Shown here piece by piece: positions 49,201 through 60,991 of a DNA stretch of 64,000 bases. The translations under genes and the position numbers were made by a program. The stretch comes from Pontederia crassipes (taxonomy: Eukaryota > Streptophyta > Magnoliopsida > Commelinales > Pontederiaceae): positions 52,264,995 to 52,328,994 of the forward strand of contig CM060198.1 in NCBI GenBank assembly GCA_030549335.1. The letters are read 5' to 3'. The number at the start of each line of letters is the position of its first letter. Position 1 is the stretch's first letter. The notes under the pieces were generated by a model. It worked only from the letters and a program-made list of their open reading frames with translations. It was not told the DNA's origin and searched no databases.

Positions 49201-50097
49201 TTAAGATCGCCCTAATATGTTCGGGAGGATGACATGTGTTTGTATATAACTCTGTGTAGCCTGATAAAAGAAGTCAAATGTGAGACCTCATGACGCCAAC
49301 TCTTGGGCGAGTAGTGGGAGGACTCAGGCCAGATGTCATGGGTAGACGTCTGGATTCTAATATGTGCGGTGTTACGAGTTTATGACATACGCTCTTTCAG
49401 TGGGAGTCTTCACGTACCGCGGTACTTGGTTATGAACCTAGTATGTTAAGTCGACCCTAAGAGTTGATGAATACTTTATAATTTTTCATCACAGTGTGAG
49501 TCTTTAAGAGATTGCCCTTATACTCTTGACTATATTTCAAGATAATGGGTTAGTGCTGCTATTTTAGCGAGGTACTCAAAGGCTAAAATTGTATGCGCCC
49601 CATCGAGCCACGACTAAGAAAGCGTTGGCTCAGAACTAAGAAATATGATGATGAGAGGAAGATTCACTGGTGCGGCATAACATTTGTGATGCAATTGGCC
49701 AAATACGTAAGCATATAAATACGGATCAATCAAAATCATGCATGATAAGACGTGTGTCGTCTGGAGTGTGCAAGTAAAATGTTTCTAAGGTAAAATGAAT
49801 AACATAAATGTTTGAGCGACTGTGTATTATTAATAAATCATAGTATAACATGAGCTCACATGTTGATTGAGCAGTTATGTGGTCATAACTTTGGCTCTCA
49901 TATTGATCGAGCAGTTATGTATTCTTAATAGATCATAGTATAGACTCTGAAGTGGTTGTGTGACTATGTATCCCTAATAGGTCATAGTTCTCCATTAGTT
50001 ATGGATGTATTTGTGAGTCGCACGATCTATTTACAATAACGGACATTTATTGGAATAAAATATGAGTAAGAGCCCATTATGTGCCAGTGGAAGATTG
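46274..50097 (+). pseudogene. Decayed copia interior, gag knuckle to RNase H
   Basis: Shortly after the gypsy LTR, 46370-46430 reads a CCHC knuckle of a copia gag: KCYTCGKY, then after a 1-base shift FACDCIESK. Weak gag-pre-integrase wording (CLNVTSS) appears near 47495-47520. Near 48868-48905, GKHIDV followed by a stop and YV resembles the end of copia RNase H, just after a Cys-containing stretch at 48840. Everything else is full of stops. About 1.2 kb of non-coding sequence follows up to the polypurine tract CAGTGGAAGAT at 50087-50097. The distance from gag to RNase H is shorter than in a full element, so parts are deleted. Confidence 0.65.
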
Positions 50098-50690
50098 TTG
50101 GACTTACGCCCCTAATGGATTTTTGACATGCTAAAGTCCATGCCAGTTTGGTAAATTGCAATGCAGTTTCACCAACTGCACACCAATGCATATATAAATA
50201 TATATGAGTGCATGTGTTATAAGACACCGGTATGCTGTCCCATGAACTTCATTGGAGGTCCACAGACATCCACGCTGCAAGACTGCTTCTTCGTGTGTGG
50301 TGCTGTCCGATGAACAGCAAGAGGCTGCCGCACTCATTCCGACGCTGTCCAGAGGTACTTGGATTGTGGAATATGTTCTCCTTTCATTACGTGATCGAGT
50401 TCTTGACAATGATACAAAAATAACGTAGAAAAATCTCCGGTGATTCGTTCTTTCGCTGCGAGGTATTTCGATAATACCTTCTTATTATTTGAACCAATTC
50501 CTTCAATTCCCAATTGTCCTAGCTTCCTCCTGAGCAAGTCTACAAAGTTGGCATTTCTTCCGACAGGGACTAGAGATTCTGCACCCTTAGATTTAGTTCT
50601 TGTTGTTGTGTGGGTTCTGCACCACTTTTGTCTTGTTTTGGTCATAAAGACGTCGTTGATTTAGCTAAGATCTTGTTAAGGGCGTAGTAG
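50098..50690 (+). mobile_element. 3' LTR of the copia element (right end uncertain)
   Basis: It starts TGTTGGACTTACGCCCC directly after the polypurine tract. A TATA-like CATATATAAATATA lies at 50189-50202 and a GC-richer leader follows. I could not fix the 3' boundary, which must lie before the inhibitor exon at 50706. A minus-strand frame of 103 codons inside (50334-50645) shows no known domain and is probably chance. Confidence 0.65.
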
Positions 50691-50705
50691 TAGTTTCTTC
50701 TTCTC

Positions 50706-50917
50706 TCAGCCAATTTTGGGCACAGTGCAGACGATGCCGTTGTCTAAGTCTCTGTCGGGGCCAAGCTCGACTTCGAGCCAAACACGGTGATGATCGATGT
50801 TGAAGAACTTGATGCCCTTGCCGCATTCGATGTATATCACGAAAATACTAGCGTTTTTCTCCTCAATGGCGGTCTTGGCTTCCCAGCCTTTCTTCCCCAC
50901 CAGCTCCGGCCACGCTG
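50706..50917 (-). CDS. Potato-type-I serine protease inhibitor, last exon
   Basis: The minus strand reads WPELVGKKGWEAKTAIEEKN, then the inhibitor loop region and RVWLEVE, ending NGIVCTVPKIG and TGA (stop at 50706-50708). This is the layout of the potato inhibitor I family (MEROPS I13): small proteins that block subtilisin/chymotrypsin-like proteases, often wound- or defence-related. Upstream of WPEL the sequence TCGGTGTTCCAG looks like a splice acceptor. A first exon was not found, and no start codon lies close by. The loop is unusual: the common (V/T)T-D-R wording is replaced by GIKFFNIDHH, and several extra residues (GPDRDLD) sit before the final strand. It may be a divergent gene or a relic. 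The copia LTR lies directly on its 3' side. Confidence 0.7.
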
Positions 50918-50929
50918 GAACACCGATTC

Positions 50930-51316
50930 AAATATAAATAAGAGATTTCATTCTTGTGATTGAAGTAACTTCTGCTAGAATGATTTGTCTATAATATAGA
51001 GTGTTATACATACAATTAATATCGCGATCAAGAAAATAATGTTCCCGCTAATACCTTAATAAAAGAAATCCCCATCGAGCATTATAAAAAAAGAAGATAA
51101 CATGTGACTATGAATAATGGAAAACAATTATTGCATTATGCAAAGCTCAAGGAACCATGAACACTTCGCGTCGAGGAGGAAAAAATTGAAGAAAAAGAAA
51201 TGATAGAAACTGCGGTGGCAGGAATACTTATCGTATATAGCAACTTGAAAGAAGCGGAGATAATTATTACGCATAATAGATGCAGAGAGTTTGGGAGTCG
51301 ATGGCTTACACATCTA

Positions 51317-51374
<58 letters not shown>

Positions 51375-51920
51375 GCTGATGTATTGAGAGGCTTGACATG
51401 GTAGGATTTCATATTAACTTTTTTTTTTCAATTTTTCTGAATTTTTTACACTTTTTAACATGCATAGATAGAATTAAATCTTTCACCTTCCATTTTATGT
51501 CTTTTGTAATCTCACTCACTATTCAATAGAATTTTTACTCCTTCCTGTAACTCCGACGTACGTCCGTCCATCTATTTAATTTATTCACTTAATTATTTTC
51601 CTTCCATGCTCCACGTCTAATCTTACACGTCTTATATATCTCTTATATATTTATTATCTTATATAAAACTGGATTCAAAGTGGCTGTTTCGAATGTTCCT
51701 CATTCAGTAGTGATATTTATCTTTATCCTCAATTTTTTTTTGTTATTTATCATTTTTTCCTCATCTTTTCTCATATGGAATATGAAGTGATCTTATTATA
51801 ATACCTCCATAGCAAACGTGCGACACTTCAAATCACCACTTGATGCCTTTATCACCTCATTATCATCAGCCATTTAATAGCTCCTCGTTCACTCTCAAGC
51901 CTTCTGGCTTCACCATGCAA
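50930..51920. other. AT-rich spacer with (TA)n
   Basis: No upstream inhibitor exon was recognised. A TA microsatellite lies at 51320-51368. The rest is AT- and T-rich without genes. Confidence 0.5.
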
Positions 51921-51925
51921 TAACA

Positions 51926-52640
51926 ATGCCCTCAGCACAACACGGCCAACCCAGCCATCATCAGCAGATCATGTACCACGTACCGCAGCACAGCCGGAGG
52001 GAGAAGCTCAGGTTCCGGTGGACGGCTCCCTCCTCCTTCGCTGCCCCTACTTCGCTTCTACAGCGCAGACGTTGCTGTGTCGTCAACCTTCTACAATGCG
52101 AGCGCTCTGTCGTCCATCCTCTCTTCGTCTTCGTGTTTGTCGTCGTTGTCCTACTACTGGTCCGAGAACCCTAGCTACTGTGGCCTGGCTGACCCTGTCG
52201 TGGGCTAGGCACTCGTGGATCCAAATGCTCAAACTTTGCCGTCGGACGAGCGCCATCATTTGGTGATCTCTCTGCAGTGAGGCTTCTCTTTGTCCCTCTC
52301 TTCAGTGCCAAGGCAGCCGCACCAGTTCAACGTTCTGCCGGCTCCACTCGACCCCTTCACGAGTTAGGCTGCCATACTCAACCGATCCAGGTTCCTGGGA
52401 CCCGCGCAGAAGCTCCTGGAGGTATGCGGTGCCGGAGGAGGAGGTGGTGCTCTTTGTGGCGATGGTGACATGCTGCTGTTCGCGAAACCGATGGAGGAAG
52501 CCCTCGCGGATCATCGCAGGAATGGCTTCTCCAGTGATCAGGCGGAGCCTTTGGTTCCGAGCGAGTCACAATAATATTGGAAGAAGACCAAGCTCATTGC
52601 CATGCTGGCATGCTCGACGAGGTGATCACTGAGGTCGAAG
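51926..52640 (+). pseudogene. BELL (BEL1-like) homeodomain gene, 5' exon relic
   Basis: A GC-rich island. Early plus-strand reading gives MYHVPQHSRREKLRF. After frame changes it gives LLRCPYFAS and then VSSTFYNASALSSILSSSSC with LADPVVG. Further on come QPHQFNVLPAPLDPFTS, a stop, and then AAILNRSRFLGPAQKLLEVC, which is the SKY box of BELL proteins, followed by a Gly-rich linker. KKTKLIAML then matches the start of the BELL dimerisation region. BELL proteins are nuclear transcription factors that pair with KNOX proteins. There are several frameshifts and stops, and no homeodomain follows, so this is a truncated pseudogene. Confidence 0.75.
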
Positions 52641-55600
52641 ATGAACTCATTCGATTACATATAAACCCAACTTTAATTCACTACTTTTTATATATTCTAC
52701 TTGAATTGATCCAATGAACCCGGCGTCCACTTATCTTTTTGTATCTTAATTAATGGAGTTTTATGACAAAGAGGCTGATGTGATTTATTGATTCACGAGG
52801 AAGCAAGTTGTGACTATAAATTTTACAGCGTTCCATCACGTCAAAGATTAATTGCTTTGGATGCACCTGCATGGCGGATCTTTGACAATATTGTTGCTGC
52901 ATCTTGGGTGTTATATGGACAAAATGATCTATTTGATGTGGTTAATGGCATTTGTACGTTGAATTTGTTGTGCAGCTACAGGTTAGACGAGTGTTTATTG
53001 GCACAGTGTAAATATGTTTTTTTTGTACACTTTTATTATCCTTTTTTCTTCTTTTCATTTATAAGCTTGTGAAGAATTTTAGTTTAGAGCTGTGATGCAT
53101 TGTTTCTTGTGAGATTGCTATGTGTATGTGAGGTTCCTTCGTTTTTGTTATACTGGTTTTTGGTTATATGCCCAATTTGTGACCAAGGTTGTGCTATTTG
53201 TGATTCTATTAGTTTCCCTTCCTTTTGTGAATCTATATATGCTGCAGATTGTAGAAAATATTTGGACTCATTGTTTTTTTTTCTTTAATGTTCTTTTTTT
53301 TTGTTCAATTGACTGCTCCATGCATTTGTTCTTAAATGTTTATGGCTTGAAAAGAGGACTGAATCTACTGCTAGGGCATCTGCATATTAGCTTTTAAATC
53401 ATGTATGGTGGAATTAGCTTCTTTCCTTTTTTTTCGAAATAAAAGCATTTTACCAAAAGGTTTTTGTGGTTGTGCTTTTGCTATGCCTTTATATTCCTAA
53501 AACTTCGACAAACCAGGGAGATGATTTAATTAGCAACATTTGATGCAGAACCTTTTCTTTTGTAACCGAAGTTTATCGGAGATTATTGTTATCTGAGTTC
53601 ATGCTATTAAATACTAGGTTTATTGAATAATACTCCTAAAATCAGGCCTTTGATTTCTTTAGCTCCACTTTAATTTCTGCCTCTCCTTTGATTGTAATTG
53701 TTCTTATCTTTCATGTTGACGCAAAAAGTTGTCTGTAGAACAAACTGCCCCTCTGCAAAATGAATGTTTCGATATTTAAATATTATAATAATGCATGATC
53801 ACTATTAATTATTAGTTGTCAATAATGTGGAAGCTTAAGTAGTTATATACATGAGTTCTAAAATGCGCACACGAGTTAGGAACTTCTATCATTTTATTTT
53901 CCCCTATTCATAACAATATTATCATTTTCCCCTAAAAAAAATATTATCTGTTATTTACTATTCTAATAACAAAAATGTTGCTCTTCTTTTTCTTATCTTT
54001 TTAAATCAGTTTCTATAGAATGTTGTGAAACCAAATGAGTTGTCTTTCCCCTTGGATTGCGGTTTGAGCCGTGAATGTATTGATTCGTGCCAAAAATTAC
54101 TTTGCCGTAATGCAAGTGCATCTTGCTAAGTTAAATCGAACTTTTGTTTATATACCTCTCATAACTTTTGTTTATGTATTAAATCAAACTTTTTGAACAT
54201 TAGATTTAAATCATCATTAATAATTTGTTTTATTAATAAATGAAGTAATTTTTTCATGTGACAAATGCTTCTAAGTTAATATGAAAATCGATATGAGAAA
54301 TTATTAGTTGACAAATTTTCACGTAATGTTAGTGATTCTAATTAAAATAACTAAGATATCACGAGTTAATAGTTTGATCACTCAGGATGATATTTTTTCC
54401 TTTTAATATTCAGACATTTAATAAGTTATTTAGAATAATTCTATCTTTAAGATTGAAAAAAAAATGGTATGATCTAAAAAATATTCTAAAATGAATGATT
54501 ATATTTTTATACATAAAAAAATATTTCAAAAATAAATTTGTATAAAAAATTAAATTAGATTAGTAGTTATCGGTTCCCTAATTTGTTTAATATAATAGTT
54601 TCAGAAGAAACGAAGAGATGGAGATGGATAAGAATTGATATTGCTGCAAGGGAGGACCTGATTTATACACTGGCCATGCTGAATAAAAGCCGGAATATTT
54701 TGATATTACGGAGAAACACGACATTTGAGGAATATCTCTATTCTTTTTTTATTTTTTTCACATTTTTTTCATTATTTAACTATATAGTATTATATTATAA
54801 TAATAAATGAAAATTATATATAATAAAATAATTTAATTATAAAATATAAGTTTATTTATATTCAACCAAATAAAAGATAGAATAAAAATATAATTAGAAT
54901 ACTATATTTATTATTCTTTGAAAGATATTATCCAACAAAACGTTCCCTTTAAAATAAAATTTATTATTATTTAAAAGATATTCCCTAACAAAACGTCCCC
55001 AGAGCCATTGGATTTAGTTGAGCCATGAAGTGCGCGGGGAGATGAACTCTAAAATTCTGCCAATAAAACAGCCAGATCTGATTGCTGGGATCATGCATAT
55101 ATTTTCTTCAGTTAATTTCGGTTACGTTCAGCGATCAATGAATGCGTATAATGGAAGATTTATTCATTGAAGATAGCAATGCATTCATCATCATATTTCC
55201 ATCACGGAATATCCAAAAAAGAGGAATTAAATTAATGAAACTCTGGTCCATGTATATGAGCTGTAAATCCAAAAAAGAATTTACATGGTTGGATCAAAAT
55301 CTAAAGATAAATTATTATTTAAATGAATATTATTATAATTTTCTAAAATAAAATTCATAATCAAGTTTTAATTTAATGGCCAATCTACACATCTACTTTT
55401 TTAAGAGATTTACACATATTTTTTTCCTCATAAAGAAGGGATATATGGAGGTATAAACAAATGAAATCGCAAATCCGATCCAATTTAAATAAGACCAGGT
55501 TGAATAAGCAGAAACGGATGCCATTCCGATGTGAGGGTTTGAGAGAATAAACCATAATAAAGCATGGAATTACGAAATTAAGAGGGAAATAAGAGGATGT

Positions 55601-56440
55601 CGAGAGAAAACTAAAAGAAAAAAATAGAAACAGAAGGGAAAATATGGCTGTGTTTAGAAAGCACAATAAAATCCTGTAGACAAAAAAAAAAAAATTCTAT
55701 ACTCAAACTACACACCCACATAAGTTGGAATTCACAAGCTGTTTAGAAATAATTGGTTCAAAAAAAAAATATTGAACCCCTTAAAAATATATAACTGATA
55801 AATTTATATAAATTTTAGAATATTATGATTTTACGATTCTACTATCCCTCACTGATTTTGATTTTATCTTCAAGATTATCTTAATACGATTTTAATTATG
55901 GTCACACGATCTTATGATCTTATCCGATCGTAAATGATCTCATATAATTATTATAATCGTTTAAAGATTAATTAAAAAATATTTTGACTTAAGAATCATT
56001 AAAAAATTCTGGCCAAATTTAACATATTTTCTTCATGTTTAATATGTTTTGATGTATTTTGACTTAAGAATCGATAAAAAAATTACTTAGTGAGGTGTAA
56101 TTTAAGATTTAAGTGTAAAAATTTATCAAAATTATTTTATTATTTTAAAAAATATTTTTTATTAAAAGATAAGATTTTATGGTCCTTGATCTGATATTAC
56201 AATTATTATGACGTCCTTTGATCTTATATAAGATTATGATCTTGATAATTTTGCGACTAACACAACCAACTTATAATCAGGGTCGAATATTAATGAGATA
56301 AATCTATATGTATAGATATAATTCAGAGGCTCAATGACATTTTTGTAATTATTTGAAATGGCTTCTTCTTCCTCTATTACTATTGATCTTTTTTCTTGAT
56401 TTTTTTATATTAATAATTACAAACTATATTATTCCATATT
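52641..56440. other. Mostly AT-rich DNA; one unrecognised open stretch
   Basis: At 52788-53072 (plus) a 94-codon frame contains SVPSRQRLIALDAPAWRIFD and has mixed composition in its first 60 codons, so it may be a gene fragment, but I recognise no family. Its later part is hydrophobic and T-rich. From about 53100 to 56440 the sequence is AT-rich with no gene, tRNA or transposon end that I can support. Confidence 0.4.
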
Positions 56441-56444
56441 TACT

Positions 56445-56710
56445 TCAATAACTTCTTCCCTCGATCTTCCTAACCTCCTTCCACCTCTCATCCCATGTGT
56501 AACTTCCTCTCATTAATGCCTTTGTTAACCTCTCAGAACATGAGATGTTTTCTCTCCTCTCCCAGAATGACAAAGAAAGGAGGGAGAACAAATATGACAA
56601 AGGCCTTTGAGCTCGCCAAACCTTGACGACAAGATCCTCACACAGAATCTCCTCGTCGGAGGCTGAGAGCCCCAGCCAAGCCACCGCCCGCCGGCGCCTC
56701 GTGACCCTTC
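56445..56710 (-). pseudogene. GC-richer exon-like fragment, unidentified
   Basis: Two minus-strand frames overlap here; the longer is 79 codons and ends at 56445. The start region encodes MAWLGLSASDEEILCEDLVV. Composition stands out from the flanks, but no domain is recognised. It is cut by the gypsy LTR at 56712. Confidence 0.25.
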
Positions 56711-56711
56711 A

Positions 56712-58446
56712 TGTAACATCTTAATTTTTCAATAGACAAAAATAGTCTCAAAAGTGATGGAATCATTTAGCCCTCAGAATCTTCAAGCAAAAAGTAGACC
56801 GAAAGACACGTAAAAGCAGGGTTAGTTAGACGATAGACCTGTCCATGACAAAAAGTGTAGTAAAGTAACTCCAAAACCCCTCAAAACCCTCTTTCTTCTT
56901 CCCCATTCTTCCTCCCACTCGACTACAACATTCCTCAAGAGCTTGTTCATGGTGTTCTAGGTGGCCAACAACAATGAGAGAAGCTAGGGGGTCCAGAAAT
57001 CGACGGGGAATTCACCTGGGGATGAAGAGGAGCTAGAAGAAGAGGAGACACTTCCTCATTTTTAAGGTTTGTAATGGGATTAAGGTATGTAATGAGCGAA
57101 CACAAACACTTCCTCATCCCAACATATGGTTGGAATGGGAATGTTATTATGATTTTGCTCCACCTTTGGATCAAATTTAATATTGATTTTGTTGTTCGTT
57201 TTAAAAGTTTGAGCATGTACGTTTTAAATGGATGTGTGATTCGTTACCTTGAATTTGATACTATTCTATGGACATATAAATGCGTGGTAGTAGGTAAACC
57301 AAGAATGATTATACATGAGATGGTGTTTGTGGATGATGGATTTAAGTGGTCGATTTCATGATTTTCAATATGAATCAATCTATCGGTCGAGTCGAGCGAT
57401 CGACCAGTCCATAATTTTTTGTATGCATAATTATCACTATTCAAATCAGACGTAACAATCTGTCGGCAGAGTGGGCAATTGACCTTTTAGGTCGGAAGAC
57501 ACTATTCAAATTGGATGCAAAATCGGTCAACCGAGTGGGCGACCGACCTTCAGGTCGGAAGCCACTGTTCAAATTAGACGCGACATCGGGTCGACCGAAC
57601 AGGCAGCCCTTTATTTAAATCGGTTGGGTCGACCACTCCCTTAGGGAAACAAAGGCCAAAGTTAATGGTAAAGAACAATACATTGAAGGGCTCATTAATA
57701 TTGATTGTTAATGTGTCATAACCTTAAAATTGATAAAAAGAATACTTGAATAATGAAATGGATATAATTGATCATTGTTATCATCATGGGAATTAATTAT
57801 TGATGCAATCGTTTATCGACTAGCCATTGCATGACATTGATATCGAGAATAAATCATGATTATGCAACCGAATTTATTGTTGCCAAATGGAATTGAATCT
57901 TTCGTCATTGTTTCATCGGCATTATTTCTTGCATCACATGTTATCGTTTAATTTCAAATTATTATTTTTATTTATGGCCCTTATATATAACTAATGGGAG
58001 ATGAGACTCCCTTGCATCCGAGTTTGTGCAGGTATGGAAGACTAGGTTGAAGTCGGTGGCAAGCTCATGACAGCGCAGTTAGCACATAGTGTCAGTCTCA
58101 TGTTGGGTCATAGTATTTCATATTGTTTATGGGTCATGTGGCCTTACTATGTATCTTTTGGATTATTGTCATATTTGTAGAGTTTGAGTCATATTGTGGA
58201 TTTGGGCTATCTGCCATGGTATACCTTGATGTTATTGAACTTAGTGCCATATAGTCTATTATGTTTATCGCTTCCACTATGTTATGTTTTTAAGTAGAAT
58301 AGTTTTAAAATGCTTATCTTTATTCGTTGCTCATTCTTGTCATGGGTTTTGTTGACTTGGTGTCAACTATTGCATTGTCCACTGTGTAACACGCTCCAAG
58401 CCTCGATCGTGACACCTGTCATGGGGCTATTTTTGGAGGCGTTACA
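56712..58446 (+). mobile_element. 5' LTR of a plus-strand Ty3/gypsy element (1735 bp)
   Basis: It starts TGTAACATC and ends GGCGTTACA, followed by a degraded primer site. Positions 57375-57640 hold repeated motifs of the type GTCGACCGA and CGATCGACC. A long GC-neutral frame inside (57074-57361) is not a known protein. Gag follows on the same strand, confirming orientation. The 5-mer outside the left end is CTTCA; its partner is not in this window. Confidence 0.8.
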
Positions 58447-58448
58447 AT

Positions 58449-58463
58449 TAGGTATCAAAAAGT
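58449..58463 (+). other. Degraded primer-binding site
   Basis: TAGGTATCAAAAAG, two bases after the LTR end, resembles TGGTATCAGAGC with a few changes. Confidence 0.65.
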
Positions 58464-58599
58464 TCTTGGCTCTATGGTTAAATTTTTTGATATTATTGTC
58501 AAGTCTAAGTATGTCTACGTGTCAAGTCCATGTGCAATAGTTATAAATAATCACCGACAAATGAAGTCATGGTAAGAACCCAAGAGTACTGCGATGGAT

Positions 58600-59668
58600 A
58601 ACTTAACTAATGGTATGAATGGCATTTTCCTTGAAGGAAATGACGCGTAGGAGAGCATTGAACAATGTCCAAGAGAATGAAGAGACACCTACTACTCTCA
58701 TCCAAAGTGTGATGAGAATGGCTCAAGTGATAGAACGAAACACGACCAATCAAGGAAGGAGTTATATATGAAAGTTCCTTGATCTCAATCCTCTTCACTT
58801 TAATGGGAAGATGAACCCCGATAAGACTGATGCATGGTTGGATGCCACCTCCGACATCCTTCGCGTCATCCATTATCCGGAGGAGGACAAGGTGAATTTG
58901 GTAACTCATCAATTTATAGATGAGGAAAGGCAATGGCGGAGAAGAGTGATGAGTACCAAATTTGAAGAGGAAGAGTTCATCATATGGGAGAAATTTGTGG
59001 GAGTATTCTAAGAACAATATTTCCCATAATATATGAAGGATGAGAAGTTGGCTGAAATTCTCGCATTGTAACAGTGCAATATGAGCTTGGATGAGTATTT
59101 TGCCAAGTTCATTGAATTTGAGAAATATTATGACTTTATTAAGAATGGAAGGGTAAGATTGAATCATTTCATCTACGGCCTAAATAATGAGTTGAAGAAG
59201 CAATAAGTGGAGGGTTCGAGACCTTGTAAATAGCGATGTAAAAGACTACCAAGTTGCAAAGAGAGTCCAAAGAATACAATAGTGCTAAGGGCAAGTCACC
59301 AAAGGAGATAAGTGATCAAGGAAAAGGAAGGTGGAACAAGACTCCTTACAAGGCACCACAATAGAACAAAGGAAGGGCACTTTTTCGGAATGCCCTTATT
59401 GCCATTGTTTCCATAGAGGGAAGTGTTACATGAAGATCAGAGCATGCTTAAATTGTGAGAAACAAGGGCACTTTTCTAGGGGCTGACCCAAGAAGAACAA
59501 GGACAATCAAGACAAAGGAAAAGGAAAAATGGTGAGAACAACTTAGTTGGGAAGGGCCTACAATATGATAGCTGAGGTGGTACTCAATGATGTAGTGCAA
59601 TGTACACTACTTATCGTTGGACATCATGCTAAAGTTATATTCTATTAAGGGGCGACTCATTCTTACAT
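58600..59668 (+). pseudogene. Ty3/gypsy gag and protease start, broken
   Basis: Gag reads FLDLNPLHFNGKMNP, then DAWLDATSDILRVIHYPEED, WRRRVMSTKF and WEKFVGVF. A stop (59009-59011) precedes EQYFP, and YMKDEKLAEIL, MSLDEYFAKFIEFEKYYDFI and FIYGLNNELKKQ follow. Near 59391-59490 a double knuckle (CPYCHCFHRGKC, then CLNCEKQGHFSRG) matches Tekay/Del-type chromovirus gag; the last Cys is lost to a stop. At 59630-59668 the protease motif reads IFY, stop, GATHSYI: the catalytic Asp and next Ser of DSGATHSF are changed. A Sirevirus-like LTR is inserted right there. Confidence 0.85.
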
Positions 59669-60878
59669 TGTAGGATCCCAAAGGGCACCAAGATGGGGGG
59701 GTGAATTGGTGTTAAATCAAAATATCGATTTTACAAAGATCATCGCGGAAGCACAAAACTGATTCTTAAAACCCTTGCAAATAAAGCAATTCAAGTTATA
59801 AACATAATATGAATAAGGAGAGAGAGAGAAAATCAAATGCAAAGACACGGTGGTTATTGATGAGGTTCGGCCACACCTTGACCTACGTCCCCGCTCCGAC
59901 TTCTCGACCTCGAGACCGTCGGAGATTCCACTAATCCCTTCTTTTGTTCCAAATGAGGCAAGGAAGAAAGTCCTTTACATCAACCACCTTTTCTCCTCTT
60001 CGAGGGGCAAGGCAACCTCTCCTCCTAGGAAGCTAATCTATTTCTCTCGCTCAAGAGGTAAGATTTAGAACCTCTTTTACACAGGAGCTCTATCTATTTT
60101 TTCTGAACAAGAATGTTTCTCTCTTTTACAATTCTATGTTCACTAGAGTGGAAGAGAGAAAGAAAGAAATCTCTAAATGATAACTTTAAGAAAAAGATCT
60201 TCTTTTGATGACTTGAAGTTTTGCTTTAATACATAGATGGGTGCTTTTGCTTTTAGTCTTTGCACTCTTTTTATAGGCTTTAGTATGTGAAAAATTCGTC
60301 CTGAAATTATTTCACAAATTTTTTCTTCAAATTTATAGGCTTTAGTATGTGGAAAATTCGTGCAGAAAATTCATTTGACTCGAATGCCGGTCGACCGCAC
60401 ATATGGACTGATCGATTGGTACACTTTCTTTTATGAAAAATATGACCGTTAGCGAAGTCTGCACTGTCCAGTCGACCTGTGTTATGGAGCGATCGACCGG
60501 TACCTCGATCGGTATAGTCTCGACATTTTGTATGTTGAAAATGGGCATTTTCTACATTGACCGATCGACCAGTGTTCCTGACCGGTCGACCTATTTTCTA
60601 GCCAGCAGCTCGACTGTCCTGCACTTTTTTAAGCATAACTTTTTGCACAGTTATTCAAATTAGATGATCTTGGAGTCCATAAAAAGGTAACAGAATTCTC
60701 TACAACTTTGATTTCAATATTCATCCAAAACTAATGAGATCAGTGTCAATTATTTAATCAAAGTGTAGTGCATAAAGTTATCCATTTTATTTAAACTTTT
60801 TCAGCATTTAACTTTAATTTTTTGAGGTTTATATCATCAAAATATAATTTTATATGTCATTAAAACTTAGATCCAACA
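59669..60878 (-). mobile_element. Sirevirus-like LTR inserted in gypsy protease sequence
   Basis: The plus strand begins TGTAGGATCCCAAAG and ends ATCCAACA, 1210 bp, followed by ATCTTTCCCTTTTTT, a minus-strand polypurine tract. It is similar along its length to 3937-5116 and in part to 60992-62020. It contains a direct repeat of TTTATAGGCTTTAGTATGTG near 60272 and 60335. GATCGACCGGT motifs lie at 60388-60600. Confidence 0.85.
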
Positions 60879-60991
60879 ATCTTTCCCTTTTTTATGAAGA
60901 CGATCGAGAAATATGAAAATATGTAAGTTGCGAAAAATTATAAAATTCTTGTAAAAATAATTTTACTCTTTCTAACACATAGCTTTCCTTA
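60879..60991 (-). mobile_element. Short internal remnant between two LTRs
   Basis: Begins with the polypurine tract of the preceding LTR. After 113 bp it is cut by the next LTR. No coding sequence. Confidence 0.65.

Noticed and set aside
51136-51399. Frames with runs of Tyr-Ile as membrane proteins
   Set aside because: They translate the (TA)n microsatellite; the same applies to 5501-5734.
57074-57361. 95-aa plus-strand frame as a gene
   Set aside because: It lies within the gypsy 5' LTR and resembles no known protein.
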